Source of the DNA: Prochlorococcus sp. AG-347-J14 | GTDB lineage: Bacteria; Cyanobacteriota; Cyanobacteriia; PCC-6307; Cyanobiaceae | Reading direction: 5' to 3' | Assembly: GCA_003281505.1 (NCBI GenBank) | Contig: QCBU01000001.1 | Location: forward strand, 242,638-306,637 | DNA: 64,000 nucleotides | In this document: one piece after another, positions 26,777 to 36,383 of the stretch | Numbering within the stretch: position 1 is the first letter of the stretch | Layout: every line of letters begins with the position of its first letter | The notes under the pieces: model-generated | Databases searched by the model: none | What the model was told of the DNA's origin: nothing | Seen by the model: only the letters and a program-made list of their open reading frames with translations | Program-made: the position numbers and the translations under genes

Positions 26777-28537
26777 TTATAAAGCACCAAGCCAAATTAC
26801 TTGAAAAGGGTCAAGACTTATATTTTTGCAATTGTATTTATTTGATGTTAAAAAATCTTGGATATTGAAATCATTATCAATTATTTTTGGTAGATCATCA
26901 TCATTCAATTGATAATTAATTTTATTTTCAGTCATATTATGGATTGCGAAGACAGACTTAGTGCCTTCACTTCTTTTTATTACGACAATATCACTTCTAC
27001 CTTTAGACAAACATTTCATTTCCGAACAAGGATGAAATTGCTTTAATTCTGATCTGACATTCATAGCATTACTAAGATACTGTAAGTTTTTATTAGCATT
27101 AGATTCAGGATTATTTAAAACGGCTAAAAGATTTTCTGATTTAAACTTTTCTCTATTTAGGTCTCTTCTTTGACCTGTCATTGAAAAACTTTTGATATCA
27201 TTCTCTGAAGCTAGTAGCGCTGGCAAATAAAAGGCAGGAACTCCCTTTAGAGCCATTACTAATAATTGACTCAAAATAAATCTCTCATATTGAAATCTTT
27301 TAGAATCTCTACTGGAGTCTTCCATTGCACTCCACCAACTAATATTCAATTCATAAGGTTTATCATCACCATTTGATAAACGTCTGTGACTAACTAATCC
27401 GCCTCTTTTCTCGCAATTAATTAATAAATCTTTTATTCTTTCCTCGTTCATTAAACCCTCAAGAGCTCTTAGCCCAACACCATCGTGTGATGCAGTGAAA
27501 TTAAAGAGAGTAGTATCAACAGGTAATTCTGGCCAATCAAAAATCCATGAATTTAGAATATCAGCTCTTGAAGTAATAATAGCTTCTAGTAGAAGGGGAG
27601 GTAATGGGAAATTGTATGCCATATGGGCTTCATTGTCAGGAATCAGATAAGATAAATTTTCCTTCTGAGGAACATTAGTTTCAGTTATTAAAACTCCCTC
27701 ATCAAGAAGATTATTTAAAAGAACTCTTAAAAGTTTCACAATTGAATGTGCTTTGGGTAAATGCAAGCACGTTGTCCCTGATTCCTTCCAAATAAAACCT
27801 ACAGCATCAAGCCTGAACCATTTTATTCCATTCGATAAGTAAGTAATAATTAAATTTAAGAACTCAAGAGTCATTTTTGGATTATGCCAATTCAAATCAA
27901 TTTGATCTGGACCAAAAGTTGTCCAAACTTGTTTAGGGCCATCTTCAGTATTTATTTGTGAAAACAAGGAGGAACTTCTTGGCCTAACTACATTTGACCA
28001 GTCAAGATTTTGCTTAGGTGAAAACACATTTGATAAACCTGGTTCTTGGCATTTAATAAATTGTTGAACCCATGGGTGAGATGATGAGACATGATTAAGT
28101 ACTAAATCAGCCATCAAATCATGATTATTAGAAATACTTTTGAGATCATCCCAACCACCAAATTTTTCTTCTAAAGAATCATAACTTGAGACTGCGAAAC
28201 CTCCATCACTTGTAGATTTCAAAAAAGGAAGAATATGTACAACTTTAGAAAGACTGCCAAAATGTTTACTTAACAACTCACTAAGAGTTATTAATGTTGC
28301 CTCGCCATTTTTATAAATACTATCTGCATAAGTTATCAAAACCGAATGAGATTCATTCCACCTTTCCTTATCTCTAATTTCTTCATAAGCAGATTTCTCT
28401 GAGAAATTATCTAAAATCTGTAATAATTGGTTTGAAATAAAATTAATTTCTTCTGTAGTATTATTTGAATAAATTGTTTTTAACAATTTATCAATTTTTA
28501 ATCTATCTAATTTTTTCTCTGAATCAATTTGCTTCAC
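26777..28537 (-). CDS. GH13_18-type glycoside phosphorylase, probable glucosylglycerate phosphorylase
   Basis: This 586-residue protein belongs to the sucrose-phosphorylase-like GH13_18 group. The barrel has the nucleophile Asp244 in FRLDAVGF, the acid/base Glu286 in LITETNVP, and the third acid Asp352 in SHDGVG. Related enzymes include sucrose phosphorylase and bacterial glucosylglycerate phosphorylases. Adjacency to glucosylglycerate synthesis and glycerate kinase genes favours glucosylglycerate. It is divergent from gpgS with a 50-bp shared promoter region. Confidence 0.78.
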   Translation of the reverse strand: MKQIDSEKKLDRLKIDKLLKTIYSNNTTEEINFISNQLLQILDNFSEKSAYEEIRDKERWNESHSVLITYADSIYKNGEATLITLSELLSKHFGSLSKVVHILPFLKSTSDGGFAVSSYDSLEEKFGGWDDLKSISNNHDLMADLVLNHVSSSHPWVQQFIKCQEPGLSNVFSPKQNLDWSNVVRPRSSSLFSQINTEDGPKQVWTTFGPDQIDLNWHNPKMTLEFLNLIITYLSNGIKWFRLDAVGFIWKESGTTCLHLPKAHSIVKLLRVLLNNLLDEGVLITETNVPQKENLSYLIPDNEAHMAYNFPLPPLLLEAIITSRADILNSWIFDWPELPVDTTLFNFTASHDGVGLRALEGLMNEERIKDLLINCEKRGGLVSHRRLSNGDDKPYELNISWWSAMEDSSRDSKRFQYERFILSQLLVMALKGVPAFYLPALLASENDIKSFSMTGQRRDLNREKFKSENLLAVLNNPESNANKNLQYLSNAMNVRSELKQFHPCSEMKCLSKGRSDIVVIKRSEGTKSVFAIHNMTENKINYQLNDDDLPKIIDNDFNIQDFLTSNKYNCKNISLDPFQVIWLGAL

Positions 28538-28554
28538 TTTGAAAAAATCAACGA

Positions 28555-28566
28555 AGTATTAATACT
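28555..28566. promoter_or_regulatory. 12-bp perfect palindrome between divergent gpgS and GH13 genes
   Basis: AGTATTAATACT is a perfect inverted repeat in the 50-bp gap between two divergent genes of one pathway. It could be a dimeric regulator site, but AT-rich palindromes also arise by chance at this base composition. Confidence 0.35.
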
Positions 28567-28587
28567 ATTCTGCACATCAAATAGAAA

Positions 28588-29814
28588 ATGGACTTTCAAC
28601 AAGGGTTAATCACAACAATACATGAATATGGAGTTACAAGAAATTTACTTAAAGAATTAAACAAAAGCCTTAAAAAAAGATCAACTAGCATTTTAATACC
28701 ATGCTTATATGAAGAGTTTGAACGTCCAGCATTAAAAGATATAAGAGAAGTTTTAAAAGACCTTACAGGCTTAAATGAATTAGTTATTGCTCTCTCTGCA
28801 AAAACCGTTGAGCAAGTTAAAGCAGCAAAATCATTTTTTGACTCAATGCCATTTCCAGTTCACGTTCAATGGACTAATTCTCCCTCTGTAATAAAACTAT
28901 TAAAAAGCCAAGAGAAAAATGGGTTAGAACTATTAGGAACTCCAGGTAAAGGATGGGCTGTCTGGCAAGGCATAGGAGTTGCGACAAAAAAATCAGAAGT
29001 TGTTGCTCTTTTTGATGCTGATATAAGAACTTTTAGTCCTTTGTATCCCTCAAGAATGATACTTCCACTTCTCGATGAATCATATGGAATATCATATGTA
29101 AAGGCTTTTTACAGCAGGTTATCCTTAGAGACCAATCAATTGCAAGGTAGAGCAACAAGGTTATTTGTGGGTCCCTTATTGGCAAGTCTTGAGCAGTTAG
29201 TTGGGAAGGGACCCTTTTTACAATATCTTCAATCATTTAGATATCCATTAGCAGGTGAGTTTGCTTTCACTAAAGATCTCGCCATGAATTTACGAATTCC
29301 TTGTGACTGGGGTTTAGAAATAGGTTTATTATCTGAGGTTTATAGAAACGTAAGAACCTCCAAAATAGCCCAAGTTGACCTAGGTTTGTTTGATCACAAA
29401 CATAAGAATATTGGTGATTCATCTAAAGAAGGATTGCAAAAAATGTGTACAGAAATACTTTCAAGTGTTTTAAGAGGTCTCATGGAGCATCAAGCAGAGA
29501 CCTTAACAAGTACTCAACTTGCAACCTTAGAAGTTCTCTACAAAAGAGTTGGGGAAGATAGGGTAAAACAATTTGGATTAGATTCAGCAGTAAATCAACT
29601 TCCATACGATAGGCACGAAGAAGAGCTATCAGTACAAAAATTTGCGAAATTATTGAGACCTGCTACAGAAGATTACTTAGCTTGCCCTACGACTCAGCAG
29701 TTACCAAGTTGGTCAAGAGTTCTTTCTTGTGAGAACAAACTGCAAGAAGATTTGGCAATTGCTGGGTCACAAGATATAAAGAAAACTGAAAAAGAATTAA
29801 TTAAAAACTTCTAA
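28588..29814 (+). CDS. gpgS: Glucosyl-3-phosphoglycerate synthase
   Basis: This retaining GT-A glycosyltransferase joins glucose from an NDP-sugar to 3-phosphoglycerate, the first step to the compatible solute glucosylglycerate. The 408-residue protein has [15 protein letters not shown], the [13 protein letters not shown] donor loop and the metal-binding DAD at about 143-145 ([10 protein letters not shown]). The C-terminal half continues with [16 protein letters not shown] and a WGLEIGLL segment. It overlaps the convergent ureC stop by 4 bp. Confidence 0.88.
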   Translation: MDFQQGLITTIHEYGVTRNLLKELNKSLKKRSTSILIPCLYEEFERPALKDIREVLKDLTGLNELVIALSAKTVEQVKAAKSFFDSMPFPVHVQWTNSPSVIKLLKSQEKNGLELLGTPGKGWAVWQGIGVATKKSEVVALFDADIRTFSPLYPSRMILPLLDESYGISYVKAFYSRLSLETNQLQGRATRLFVGPLLASLEQLVGKGPFLQYLQSFRYPLAGEFAFTKDLAMNLRIPCDWGLEIGLLSEVYRNVRTSKIAQVDLGLFDHKHKNIGDSSKEGLQKMCTEILSSVLRGLMEHQAETLTSTQLATLEVLYKRVGEDRVKQFGLDSAVNQLPYDRHEEELSVQKFAKLLRPATEDYLACPTTQQLPSWSRVLSCENKLQEDLAIAGSQDIKKTEKELIKNF

Positions 29815-31520
29815 AGTAAAAAGTACCTTTGAGCCATTGGGACTTCATCAAGAGGTTCACAAGTAAGAAGTTCCCCATCAGAAAAAACTTCATAAGTTTG
29901 AGGATCAACCGAAATATTTGGTAGCTTACTATTTAGTTTTAAGTGTGATTTATTGATATTTCTGGTATTTTCTACGGCAATACATTTCTTTTTTAAGCCT
30001 AATTTATTTGGAATATTTTGATCAATTGAATTTTTGCTCAAAAAGGTAAAAGAACTCTTAATTAGAGATTGGCCGAAGCTTGCAAACATAGGTCTACCAT
30101 GAACGGGACCTGGAGTAGGTATTGAAGCATTTGCATCACCCATTTGGGACCAAACTATAGATCCTCCCTTAACAACTAATTCAGGCTTTACTGCAAAAAA
30201 GGAAGGTTTCCATAACACTAAGTCTGCAATTTTTCCTTTTTCTATAGATCCAACATGATTATTAATACCATGAGCAATTGCAGGATTAATTGTAACTTTT
30301 GAGATATATCTCTTTACCCTGTGATTATCGTTCCTATCAGAATCCTCTAATAAAGGTCCTCTTTGTACTTTCATTTTATGAGCAGTTTGAAAAGTTCTTG
30401 TTATAACTTCCCCAACTCTTCCCATGGCTTGAGAGTCACTAGCGATAATGGAGAAGGCACCTAAATCATGTAATATGTCCTCCGCGGCAATAGTTTCTCT
30501 TCTTATCCTTGATTCCGCGAATGCAATATCTTCTGGAATTTTAGAATCTAAATGATGACATACCATTAACATATCAAGATGTTCTTCAAGTGTGTTTCTC
30601 GTATAAGGTCTTGTTGGATTAGTACTACTGGGGAGAACATTTTTTTCTCCACAAATTTTAATAATATCTGGGGCATGTCCTCCACCTGCTCCTTCGGTAT
30701 GAAAAGTATGGATTGTTCTTCCTGCAATAGCATTGATGGTATCTTCAACAAAGCCTGCCTCATTTAAAGTATCAGTATGAATACAAACCTGAACATCAAA
30801 GTTATCGGCAACATTTAAACAAGAATTTATCGTAGATGGAGTCGTTCCCCAATCCTCATGAAGCTTCAATCCACAGGCACCAGCTTCGACTTGATCAATT
30901 AGATTTTTTTCATTCGATGAATTTCCTTTACCAAAAAAACCTAAATTGATAGGAAATGCTTCTGCAGATTGAAGCATCCGAGAAATATGAAAACGACCTG
31001 GAGTGCAGGTAGTAGCATTTGTTCCGGTCGCAGGTCCAGTTCCACCTCCCAACATAGTTGTAATTCCTGAGGCAAGAGCTGTTTCAATTTGTTGGGGACA
31101 TATGAAGTGTATATGAGTATCTATTGATCCTGCAGTAAGAATATGGCCTTCACCAGCTATTACTTCTGTTGAGGCGCCAATAACAATATTAACGTTATCT
31201 TGGATATCTGGATTGCCGGCTTTACCAATTTCAAAAATCATTCCATCTTTTATACCCACATCAGCTTTGATTATTCCCCACCAATCTACGATCAAAGCAT
31301 TAGTTATTACGGTATCTACAGCTCCATCAACTCTTCTTACTTGGGACTGTCCCATCCCATCTCTAATAACTTTACCTCCACCGAATTTAACTTCATCTCC
31401 GTATGTAGTTAAGTCCTTTTCTACTTCTATAAAAAGTTCTGTATCAGCAAGCCTTACTCTATCCCCTGTAGTGGGTCCGTAAGTTTGCGCATAAGTATTT
31501 CTATCAATTTTATAAGACAT
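29811..31520 (-). CDS. ureC: Urease alpha subunit
   Basis: UreC is the catalytic subunit that hydrolyses urea to ammonia and carbamate at a di-nickel centre. At 569 residues it has full length. Nickel ligands are visible: His136 and His138 in DTHIHF, carbamylated Lys219 in GLKLHEDWG, and further His in [10 protein letters not shown] and [12 protein letters not shown]. The flap CHHLDSK is intact. It is the distal gene of the ureD-ureA-ureB-ureC minus-strand set. Confidence 0.98.
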   Translation of the reverse strand: MSYKIDRNTYAQTYGPTTGDRVRLADTELFIEVEKDLTTYGDEVKFGGGKVIRDGMGQSQVRRVDGAVDTVITNALIVDWWGIIKADVGIKDGMIFEIGKAGNPDIQDNVNIVIGASTEVIAGEGHILTAGSIDTHIHFICPQQIETALASGITTMLGGGTGPATGTNATTCTPGRFHISRMLQSAEAFPINLGFFGKGNSSNEKNLIDQVEAGACGLKLHEDWGTTPSTINSCLNVADNFDVQVCIHTDTLNEAGFVEDTINAIAGRTIHTFHTEGAGGGHAPDIIKICGEKNVLPSSTNPTRPYTRNTLEEHLDMLMVCHHLDSKIPEDIAFAESRIRRETIAAEDILHDLGAFSIIASDSQAMGRVGEVITRTFQTAHKMKVQRGPLLEDSDRNDNHRVKRYISKVTINPAIAHGINNHVGSIEKGKIADLVLWKPSFFAVKPELVVKGGSIVWSQMGDANASIPTPGPVHGRPMFASFGQSLIKSSFTFLSKNSIDQNIPNKLGLKKKCIAVENTRNINKSHLKLNSKLPNISVDPQTYEVFSDGELLTCEPLDEVPMAQRYFLL

Positions 31521-31525
31521 AATTT

Positions 31526-31846
31526 CTAAGTATTTAAAGAACCGTTAACCAATGAATTAAAACCATGTGCAATTCTTAAACCTGTATATGGAACTAATTT
31601 GACATCAGTTGTATCTCCAGGTTCAAATCTAATTGCTGTTCCTGCAGGAATGTCAAGACGCATACCAATTGTTAATTCTCGATCAAAAATTAAAGCCTTA
31701 TTTGCTTCATAAAAATGATAATGAGATCCAATTTGTACTGGTCTATCTCCAGAATTAGAAACTTTTACTGTTTTAACTTCCTTGCCAAGATTTAATTCGA
31801 TTTCACCTTGTTCAGGAATTATTTCGCCAGGAATTAAATTACTCAT
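31526..31846 (-). CDS. ureB: Urease beta subunit
   Basis: This 106-residue protein begins with [15 protein letters not shown] and has [20 protein letters not shown] and [11 protein letters not shown], the standard urease beta pattern. It lies 2 bp after ureA and 5 bp before ureC, so translation is tightly coupled within the complex's genes. Confidence 0.98.
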   Translation of the reverse strand: MSNLIPGEIIPEQGEIELNLGKEVKTVKVSNSGDRPVQIGSHYHFYEANKALIFDRELTIGMRLDIPAGTAIRFEPGDTTDVKLVPYTGLRIAHGFNSLVNGSLNT

Positions 31847-31848
31847 AA

Positions 31849-32151
31849 CTAGTTAATCGGATTGTGAATAGTAACTAACTTAGTCCCATCAGGGAAAACT
31901 GCTTCTATTTGGACTTCATCAACCATTTCAGGAATACCTTCCATAACTTGTGATTTTGAAAGCCAGGTAGTTCCCTCAGACATCAATTGACTTACACTTT
32001 TTCCGTCTCGAGCTCCTTCAAGAACTTGAAAACTTAAAAAAGCAATTGTTTCAGGATAATTAAGCTTAAGACCTCTACTAAGCCTCCTTTCAGCTAAGAG
32101 CGCAGCAGAAAAAATCAATAATTTATCCTTTTCTTGAGGTGAAAGATGCAT
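31849..32151 (-). CDS. ureA: Urease gamma subunit
   Basis: This 100-residue protein has the family opening [41 protein letters not shown] and [21 protein letters not shown] follow. It is the first structural urease gene, 50 bp downstream of ureD. Confidence 0.98.
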   Translation of the reverse strand: MHLSPQEKDKLLIFSAALLAERRLSRGLKLNYPETIAFLSFQVLEGARDGKSVSQLMSEGTTWLSKSQVMEGIPEMVDEVQIEAVFPDGTKLVTIHNPIN

Positions 32152-32201
32152 AATAAAAAATTAATCTATAAATTCTTAAAAAAGGTTCTTTCTGAACATA
32201 A

Positions 32202-33104
32202 TTAATAATTCATAGAATCTTGTAAAGGCCATACACCTTGATATTTTGGCTCACAAAATCCACAAGCATACCTAATTTGTTTCCAAATACAAAAAAAACA
32301 TTTCCTAGCATTTTGAGAAGAACTCCCTAGGAATCTTACAGAGATTCCATTTTCAAGGATTCCAATAGATAAATTATTATCAGTTTCATTGAAAATCTTT
32401 TTGATATTTTCCACAAGATTATTTATTTTTGACTTGGAAAAATCTTTTTCGCAAATCCAAATTAAGGATCCAAAAACAGGCATATAATCCATGCCTGACT
32501 TGGCCACATAACTTCTCTTTGTTAATTCAATTTGATCAACATATTCCCAATCATCATATAGATCATTATTTCTCATAATTTCTAATTTAGACCTAAAAAC
32601 TCCACTTTCAATAGATTCTCCGGAAGAGGATCTTCCAAGTCTTATTAAATCGGTAAATAAAAAACTTGAAGATTCTGAAATAGATACTTTAAACTTTTGC
32701 TCATATAAACCATTTGCAAAGATAATTGTTTCTTGGGGGAGATATTCCAAATGAGAATTGTCAAGAATGTTTATAAGATTCATTTGCTTTGAAAAACTTC
32801 CTTTTGGATTTATTTTAGATCTTCCAACTGATCCATATACTTTTTGAGCTGAAGAAGTTGTCAACAAAACCTTAGAGTTTTTTTCAAGATTTACCTCAAA
32901 ATCAAGTAAATCTCCTCCCACCAATCCACCTGCAGTATGTAGAACAGGCAAAATGCATCTGCCCTCTTGATCATGAGTTGACTTTAATAACTTATAAGGG
33001 GAAGTTGATTTAGATTTAAAGATCGTTTTATCAATATTTCCTAAACTTGCTTTATTATTAAAAAAATTTAAGAAACAATTACCTTCCCAAGAAGTTTTAA
33101 TCAT
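32202..33104 (-). CDS. ureD: Urease accessory protein UreD
   Basis: UreD works with UreF and UreG in the nickel-insertion complex on apo-urease. The 300-residue protein has [32 protein letters not shown], and a [15 protein letters not shown] segment, the usual conserved points. It begins the minus-strand urease set and diverges from ureE across a 48-bp gap. Confidence 0.95.
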   Translation of the reverse strand: MIKTSWEGNCFLNFFNNKASLGNIDKTIFKSKSTSPYKLLKSTHDQEGRCILPVLHTAGGLVGGDLLDFEVNLEKNSKVLLTTSSAQKVYGSVGRSKINPKGSFSKQMNLINILDNSHLEYLPQETIIFANGLYEQKFKVSISESSSFLFTDLIRLGRSSSGESIESGVFRSKLEIMRNNDLYDDWEYVDQIELTKRSYVAKSGMDYMPVFGSLIWICEKDFSKSKINNLVENIKKIFNETDNNLSIGILENGISVRFLGSSSQNARKCFFCIWKQIRYACGFCEPKYQGVWPLQDSMNY

Positions 33105-33152
33105 AAATTGTTTTCTTTAATTACTAAATTAAAGTAACCAAAAATTTTGATT

Positions 33153-33602
33153 ATGAGAATGAATAAAGAAATTGTTGTAACTGAATGGATTAAGGAAAAA
33201 CCAAAATTAGGTTCTTTTTTAAAACTAACATTAAGTTCAGATGAAAGAAGAATCTTACGAGGGAAAAGATTAACTGATTGTGATCAAGAAATAATTTTAC
33301 AATTACCTAGGGAGGGCAAGTTAAATGATGGAGATATTCTTTCAACTAATAAATCAAATTTTTTTATAGAGATAATAGCTAAAACAGAAAATTTAATCGA
33401 AATACGTTCAAATTCTAAAATTGAACTTATTAAAACTGCTTATCATCTAGGAAATAGGCATGTAGATGTAGAAATTGAAGAAAACATTCTTCTAACAAAA
33501 GATGATTATGTAATTGAGAACATGCTTAAAAAATTTAATATTGATTTCGTAAATACCCAAAAAAAATTTTTTCCGGAAAGAGGTGCCCATAGTCATGAGT
33601 AA
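33153..33602 (+). CDS. ureE: Urease accessory protein UreE
   Basis: UreE is the nickel chaperone that delivers metal to the UreDFG complex. The protein has SDERRILRGKRLTDC, LPREGKLNDGDIL, and AYHLGNRHVDVEI with the family's metal-binding His near DYVIENMLKKF. The C-terminus (GAHSHE) has only two His, so the usual His-rich tail is nearly absent. I use the ATG at 33153 (MRMNKEI); a TTG two codons earlier is possible. It overlaps ureF by 8 bp. Confidence 0.93.
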   Translation: MRMNKEIVVTEWIKEKPKLGSFLKLTLSSDERRILRGKRLTDCDQEIILQLPREGKLNDGDILSTNKSNFFIEIIAKTENLIEIRSNSKIELIKTAYHLGNRHVDVEIEENILLTKDDYVIENMLKKFNIDFVNTQKKFFPERGAHSHE

Positions 33603-34281
33603 AAGTCACTTATTAAAATATTTATTAATAAGCCCTAACTTACCAGTTGGAGGATTTTGTTATTCGGAGGGATTGGAGAGTTACCTAATTACTAAAGATT
33701 TAACAGACTCAAATTCGGTAAAAGAATTAATAATAAGTGAACTAAAAATTGGCCAGATTAGACTAGATGCAAGACTATTATTGGATTTTTTTAATATTTT
33801 TAAAGAGTTAAACGACGGTATAAATTTAAAAAGTAATTTGCAAAAGCTATTGAGTTTGGATAAATGGATCCTCTCATCAAAAGATTCTGTCAAAATGAGA
33901 GAACAACAAACGCAAATGGCAAAATCTCTATTTGATTTAAACAAAGAATTTGGATTTGAATATCTATATAAAAAAAATAAAAAAAACTCCTGGCCTTTAG
34001 CGTGGAGTTGGGCTTGCTATTGTTTTGAAATTACGAAGTTAGAAATGGTTGAGAATTTTTTCTACGCTTGGAGTGCAAACCAACTTAGTGCAGCATTAAG
34101 GATTATTCCTATTGGTTCAACAAAAGCACAATTAATTCAGAGAGATCTCTTAGCAATAATATCAAAAGTTTCTAAAGAAATTATGGACAAAGAAATTGAT
34201 GACATCTATTTTGGCAATGTAGGTTTAGCTATGGCACAACAAAATCATAATGACCTTTATACAAAACTTTTTAGAAATTAA
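33595..34281 (+). CDS. ureF: Urease accessory protein UreF
   Basis: UreF regulates GTPase-driven nickel insertion together with UreD and UreG. Recognisable blocks are SPNLPVGGFCYSEGLESYLI at the start, WILSSKDSVKMREQQTQM, and the C-terminal ANQLSAALRIIPIGSTKAQ. I prefer the ATG at 33595 (MSKSHLLK), which gives 228 residues. It overlaps the end of ureE and sits 3 bp before ureG. Confidence 0.94.
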   Translation: MSKSHLLKYLLISPNLPVGGFCYSEGLESYLITKDLTDSNSVKELIISELKIGQIRLDARLLLDFFNIFKELNDGINLKSNLQKLLSLDKWILSSKDSVKMREQQTQMAKSLFDLNKEFGFEYLYKKNKKNSWPLAWSWACYCFEITKLEMVENFFYAWSANQLSAALRIIPIGSTKAQLIQRDLLAIISKVSKEIMDKEIDDIYFGNVGLAMAQQNHNDLYTKLFRN

Positions 34282-34284
34282 TTT

Positions 34285-34896
34285 ATGAGCAGCAAATTGA
34301 GAGTAGGAGTTGCTGGGCCTGTAGGCTCAGGAAAAACTGCATTAGTAGAGACTCTATGCTTAAGCCTGAAAAGAAATTATGAGATAGCAGTTGTCACAAA
34401 TGATATTTATACCAAAGAAGATGCTAACTTTTTAATAAATAAAAAAGTTTTAGAGAAAGGAAGGATTATTGGTGTAGAAACAGGAGGTTGTCCTCATACA
34501 GCGATAAGAGAAGATTGTTCCTTAAATAAAAATGCAGTTTTAGATTTAGAAAATAAATATAATCCTTTAGATTTTGTTTTTGTTGAAAGTGGAGGTGATA
34601 ATTTAGCATCTAGTTTTAGTCCAGAACTTGTAGATTTATCTATATATGTGATTGATGTATCTGCCGGAGACAAAATCCCTAGAAAAGGGGGGCCAGGGAT
34701 AACAAGGTCAGATTTATTATTAATAAACAAAATTGACTTAGCAGATTTGGTTGGTGCAGATTTAAATATCATGAAAAGTGATACTGAATTTATGAGAAAA
34801 GGGAAACCTTGGTTTTTTACCAACCTAAGTAACGGTACAGGAGTTGAAGAAATAACTCAATTTTTAGAGTCTCATATACCCACCATTCCAAACTAA
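34285..34896 (+). CDS. ureG: Urease accessory GTPase UreG
   Basis: UreG is a SIMIBI GTPase that powers nickel delivery to urease. The 203-residue protein has Walker [13 protein letters not shown], the [10 protein letters not shown] switch, the invariant [15 protein letters not shown] metal-binding Cys-Pro-His, and the [12 protein letters not shown] guanine specificity motif. It is the last urease accessory gene before the urea transporter genes. Confidence 0.98.
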   Translation: MSSKLRVGVAGPVGSGKTALVETLCLSLKRNYEIAVVTNDIYTKEDANFLINKKVLEKGRIIGVETGGCPHTAIREDCSLNKNAVLDLENKYNPLDFVFVESGGDNLASSFSPELVDLSIYVIDVSAGDKIPRKGGPGITRSDLLLINKIDLADLVGADLNIMKSDTEFMRKGKPWFFTNLSNGTGVEEITQFLESHIPTIPN

Positions 34897-34934
34897 AAAA
34901 ATGTTCATTACTAATATATTGGATTCAACAAAAA

Positions 34935-34976
34935 GTTACGACTGATACAAAACGAATCCTCACTCGTTAATAACTT
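34935..34976 (+). promoter_or_regulatory. NtcA-type promoter before urtA
   Basis: GTT-N8-TAC at 34935-34948 differs by one base from the NtcA consensus GTA-N8-TAC. Exactly 22 bases later comes TAACTT (34971-34976), matching the TAN3T -10 element of class II NtcA promoters. It lies 48 bases before the urtA start codon. Urea transport genes are known NtcA targets in cyanobacteria; binding here is inferred. Confidence 0.72.
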
Positions 34977-35024
34977 TTACTTTATCCCCTTAATGAGGGT
35001 CAATTACCTAATTTATCCTAATTC

Positions 35025-36302
35025 ATGAGAATTTCAAGGCGTATTTTGGCAGGATTAGCTACTGCCTCACTTGCTGTCACAGCAACTTCATGCGGTGGAG
35101 GTGGAACCTCCGGGAGTTTCGACGACACAGTAACCGTTGGTATTTTGCATTCGTTATCTGGAACAATGGCAATTTCTGAATCAACCCTTGTTGATACTGA
35201 AAAAATGGCTATTGAAGAGATAAATGCTGCTGGTGGTGTAACAGTTGGCGGTAAAAGCTACAAAATAGAATACATAGTTGAAGATGGTGCATCTGACTGG
35301 CCTACTTTTGCTGAAAAATCTAAGAAACTAATTGATCAAGACGGAGTTCCTGTCGTATTTGGTGGTTGGACATCTGCTAGTAGAAAGGCAATGTTACCAG
35401 TCTACGAATCTAAGGATGCTTTCCTTTATTACCCAATTCAATATGAAGCTCAAGAATGTTCTAATAACATTTTCTATACAGGAGCCACACCAAACCAACA
35501 GTCAGAACCCGCTACAGATTTCATGTATAAGCGTTCTCCCGCAGCTGGTGGAGATTTCTTCCTTGTAGGTTCTGATTATGTTTTCCCAAGAACTTCAAAC
35601 ACAATCACAAAAGCTCAGGTAAAACAATTAGGAGGTAAAGTTGTTGGAGAAGATTACCTTCCATTAGGAAATACTGAAGTTGCTCCAATTATCTCAAAAA
35701 TCAAAAAGGCGCTTCCTGAAGGTGGAATAATCATTAATACACTTAACGGTGACCAAAACGTTGCATTCTTCAAACAGATTCAAGACGCAGGTATCACGCC
35801 TTCAAGTGGGTACTACGTAATGAACTATTCTATTGCTGAAGAAGAGATTAGTACAATTGGTCCTGAGTTCCTTGAAGGTCACTACGGCGCTTGGAACTAC
35901 ATGATGTCAATTGATACTCCTGCATCTAAGAAATTTGCTGCAAGTTTCAAGAAAAGATGGGGATCAGATCGTGTTGTAGCTGATCCTCAAGAATCTGCTT
36001 ATAACATGGTTTACTTATGGAAACAGGCAGTTGAAGATGCTGGAACATTTGACGACAACGCAGTAAGAGAAGCCCTTGTTGGACAAAAGTTTGATGCTCC
36101 ACAAGGACCTGTTGAAGTTATGCCTAATCACCACTTATCTCAAACAGTAAGAATTGGAGAGATTAATGCAGAAGGTGGATTTACAATCCTTGAAGAGACA
36201 GGAGTTGTTCTTCCCCAAGCATGGAACCAAAAGCATCCAAGTTCAAAAGGATTTGCATGCGATTGGACAGATCCTTCAAAAGGGGAAAAGTATAAGCTTT
36301 AA
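35025..36302 (+). CDS. urtA: Urea ABC transporter substrate-binding protein
   Basis: UrtA is the periplasmic urea receptor. The 425-residue protein has a lipoprotein signal ending TATSC with Cys23. The binding domain starts VTVGILHSLSGTMAISE and includes VVFGGWTSASRKAMLPV and PIQYEAQECSNNIFYTGA, typical of urea-binding members of the Leu/Ile/Val-receptor family. Base composition is less AT-rich than neighbours, as expected for a highly expressed gene. A hairpin follows before urtB. Confidence 0.96.
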   Translation: MRISRRILAGLATASLAVTATSCGGGGTSGSFDDTVTVGILHSLSGTMAISESTLVDTEKMAIEEINAAGGVTVGGKSYKIEYIVEDGASDWPTFAEKSKKLIDQDGVPVVFGGWTSASRKAMLPVYESKDAFLYYPIQYEAQECSNNIFYTGATPNQQSEPATDFMYKRSPAAGGDFFLVGSDYVFPRTSNTITKAQVKQLGGKVVGEDYLPLGNTEVAPIISKIKKALPEGGIIINTLNGDQNVAFFKQIQDAGITPSSGYYVMNYSIAEEEISTIGPEFLEGHYGAWNYMMSIDTPASKKFAASFKKRWGSDRVVADPQESAYNMVYLWKQAVEDAGTFDDNAVREALVGQKFDAPQGPVEVMPNHHLSQTVRIGEINAEGGFTILEETGVVLPQAWNQKHPSSKGFACDWTDPSKGEKYKL

Positions 36303-36330
36303 TCTAATTAAAACCTATACTTCAAAATAA

Positions 36331-36354
36331 AAGGAGGTTAACGCCTCCTTTTAT
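36331..36354 (+). terminator. Hairpin with T-rich tail between urtA and urtB
   Basis: AAGGAGG at 36331-36337 pairs with CCTCCTT at 36344-36350 around a 6-base loop and is followed by T-rich sequence. This is a Rho-independent terminator shape. Because urtBCDE follow on the same strand, it probably attenuates readthrough, so that the binding protein is made in excess of the membrane subunits. Confidence 0.75.
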
Positions 36355-36383
36355 TTTATATAATCAAATATTTTTTTTCTAAA

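Noticed and set aside
31200..31482. Plus-strand frames of 70 and 89 residues inside ureC
   Set aside because: Shadows of the highly conserved urease alpha gene on the opposite strand.
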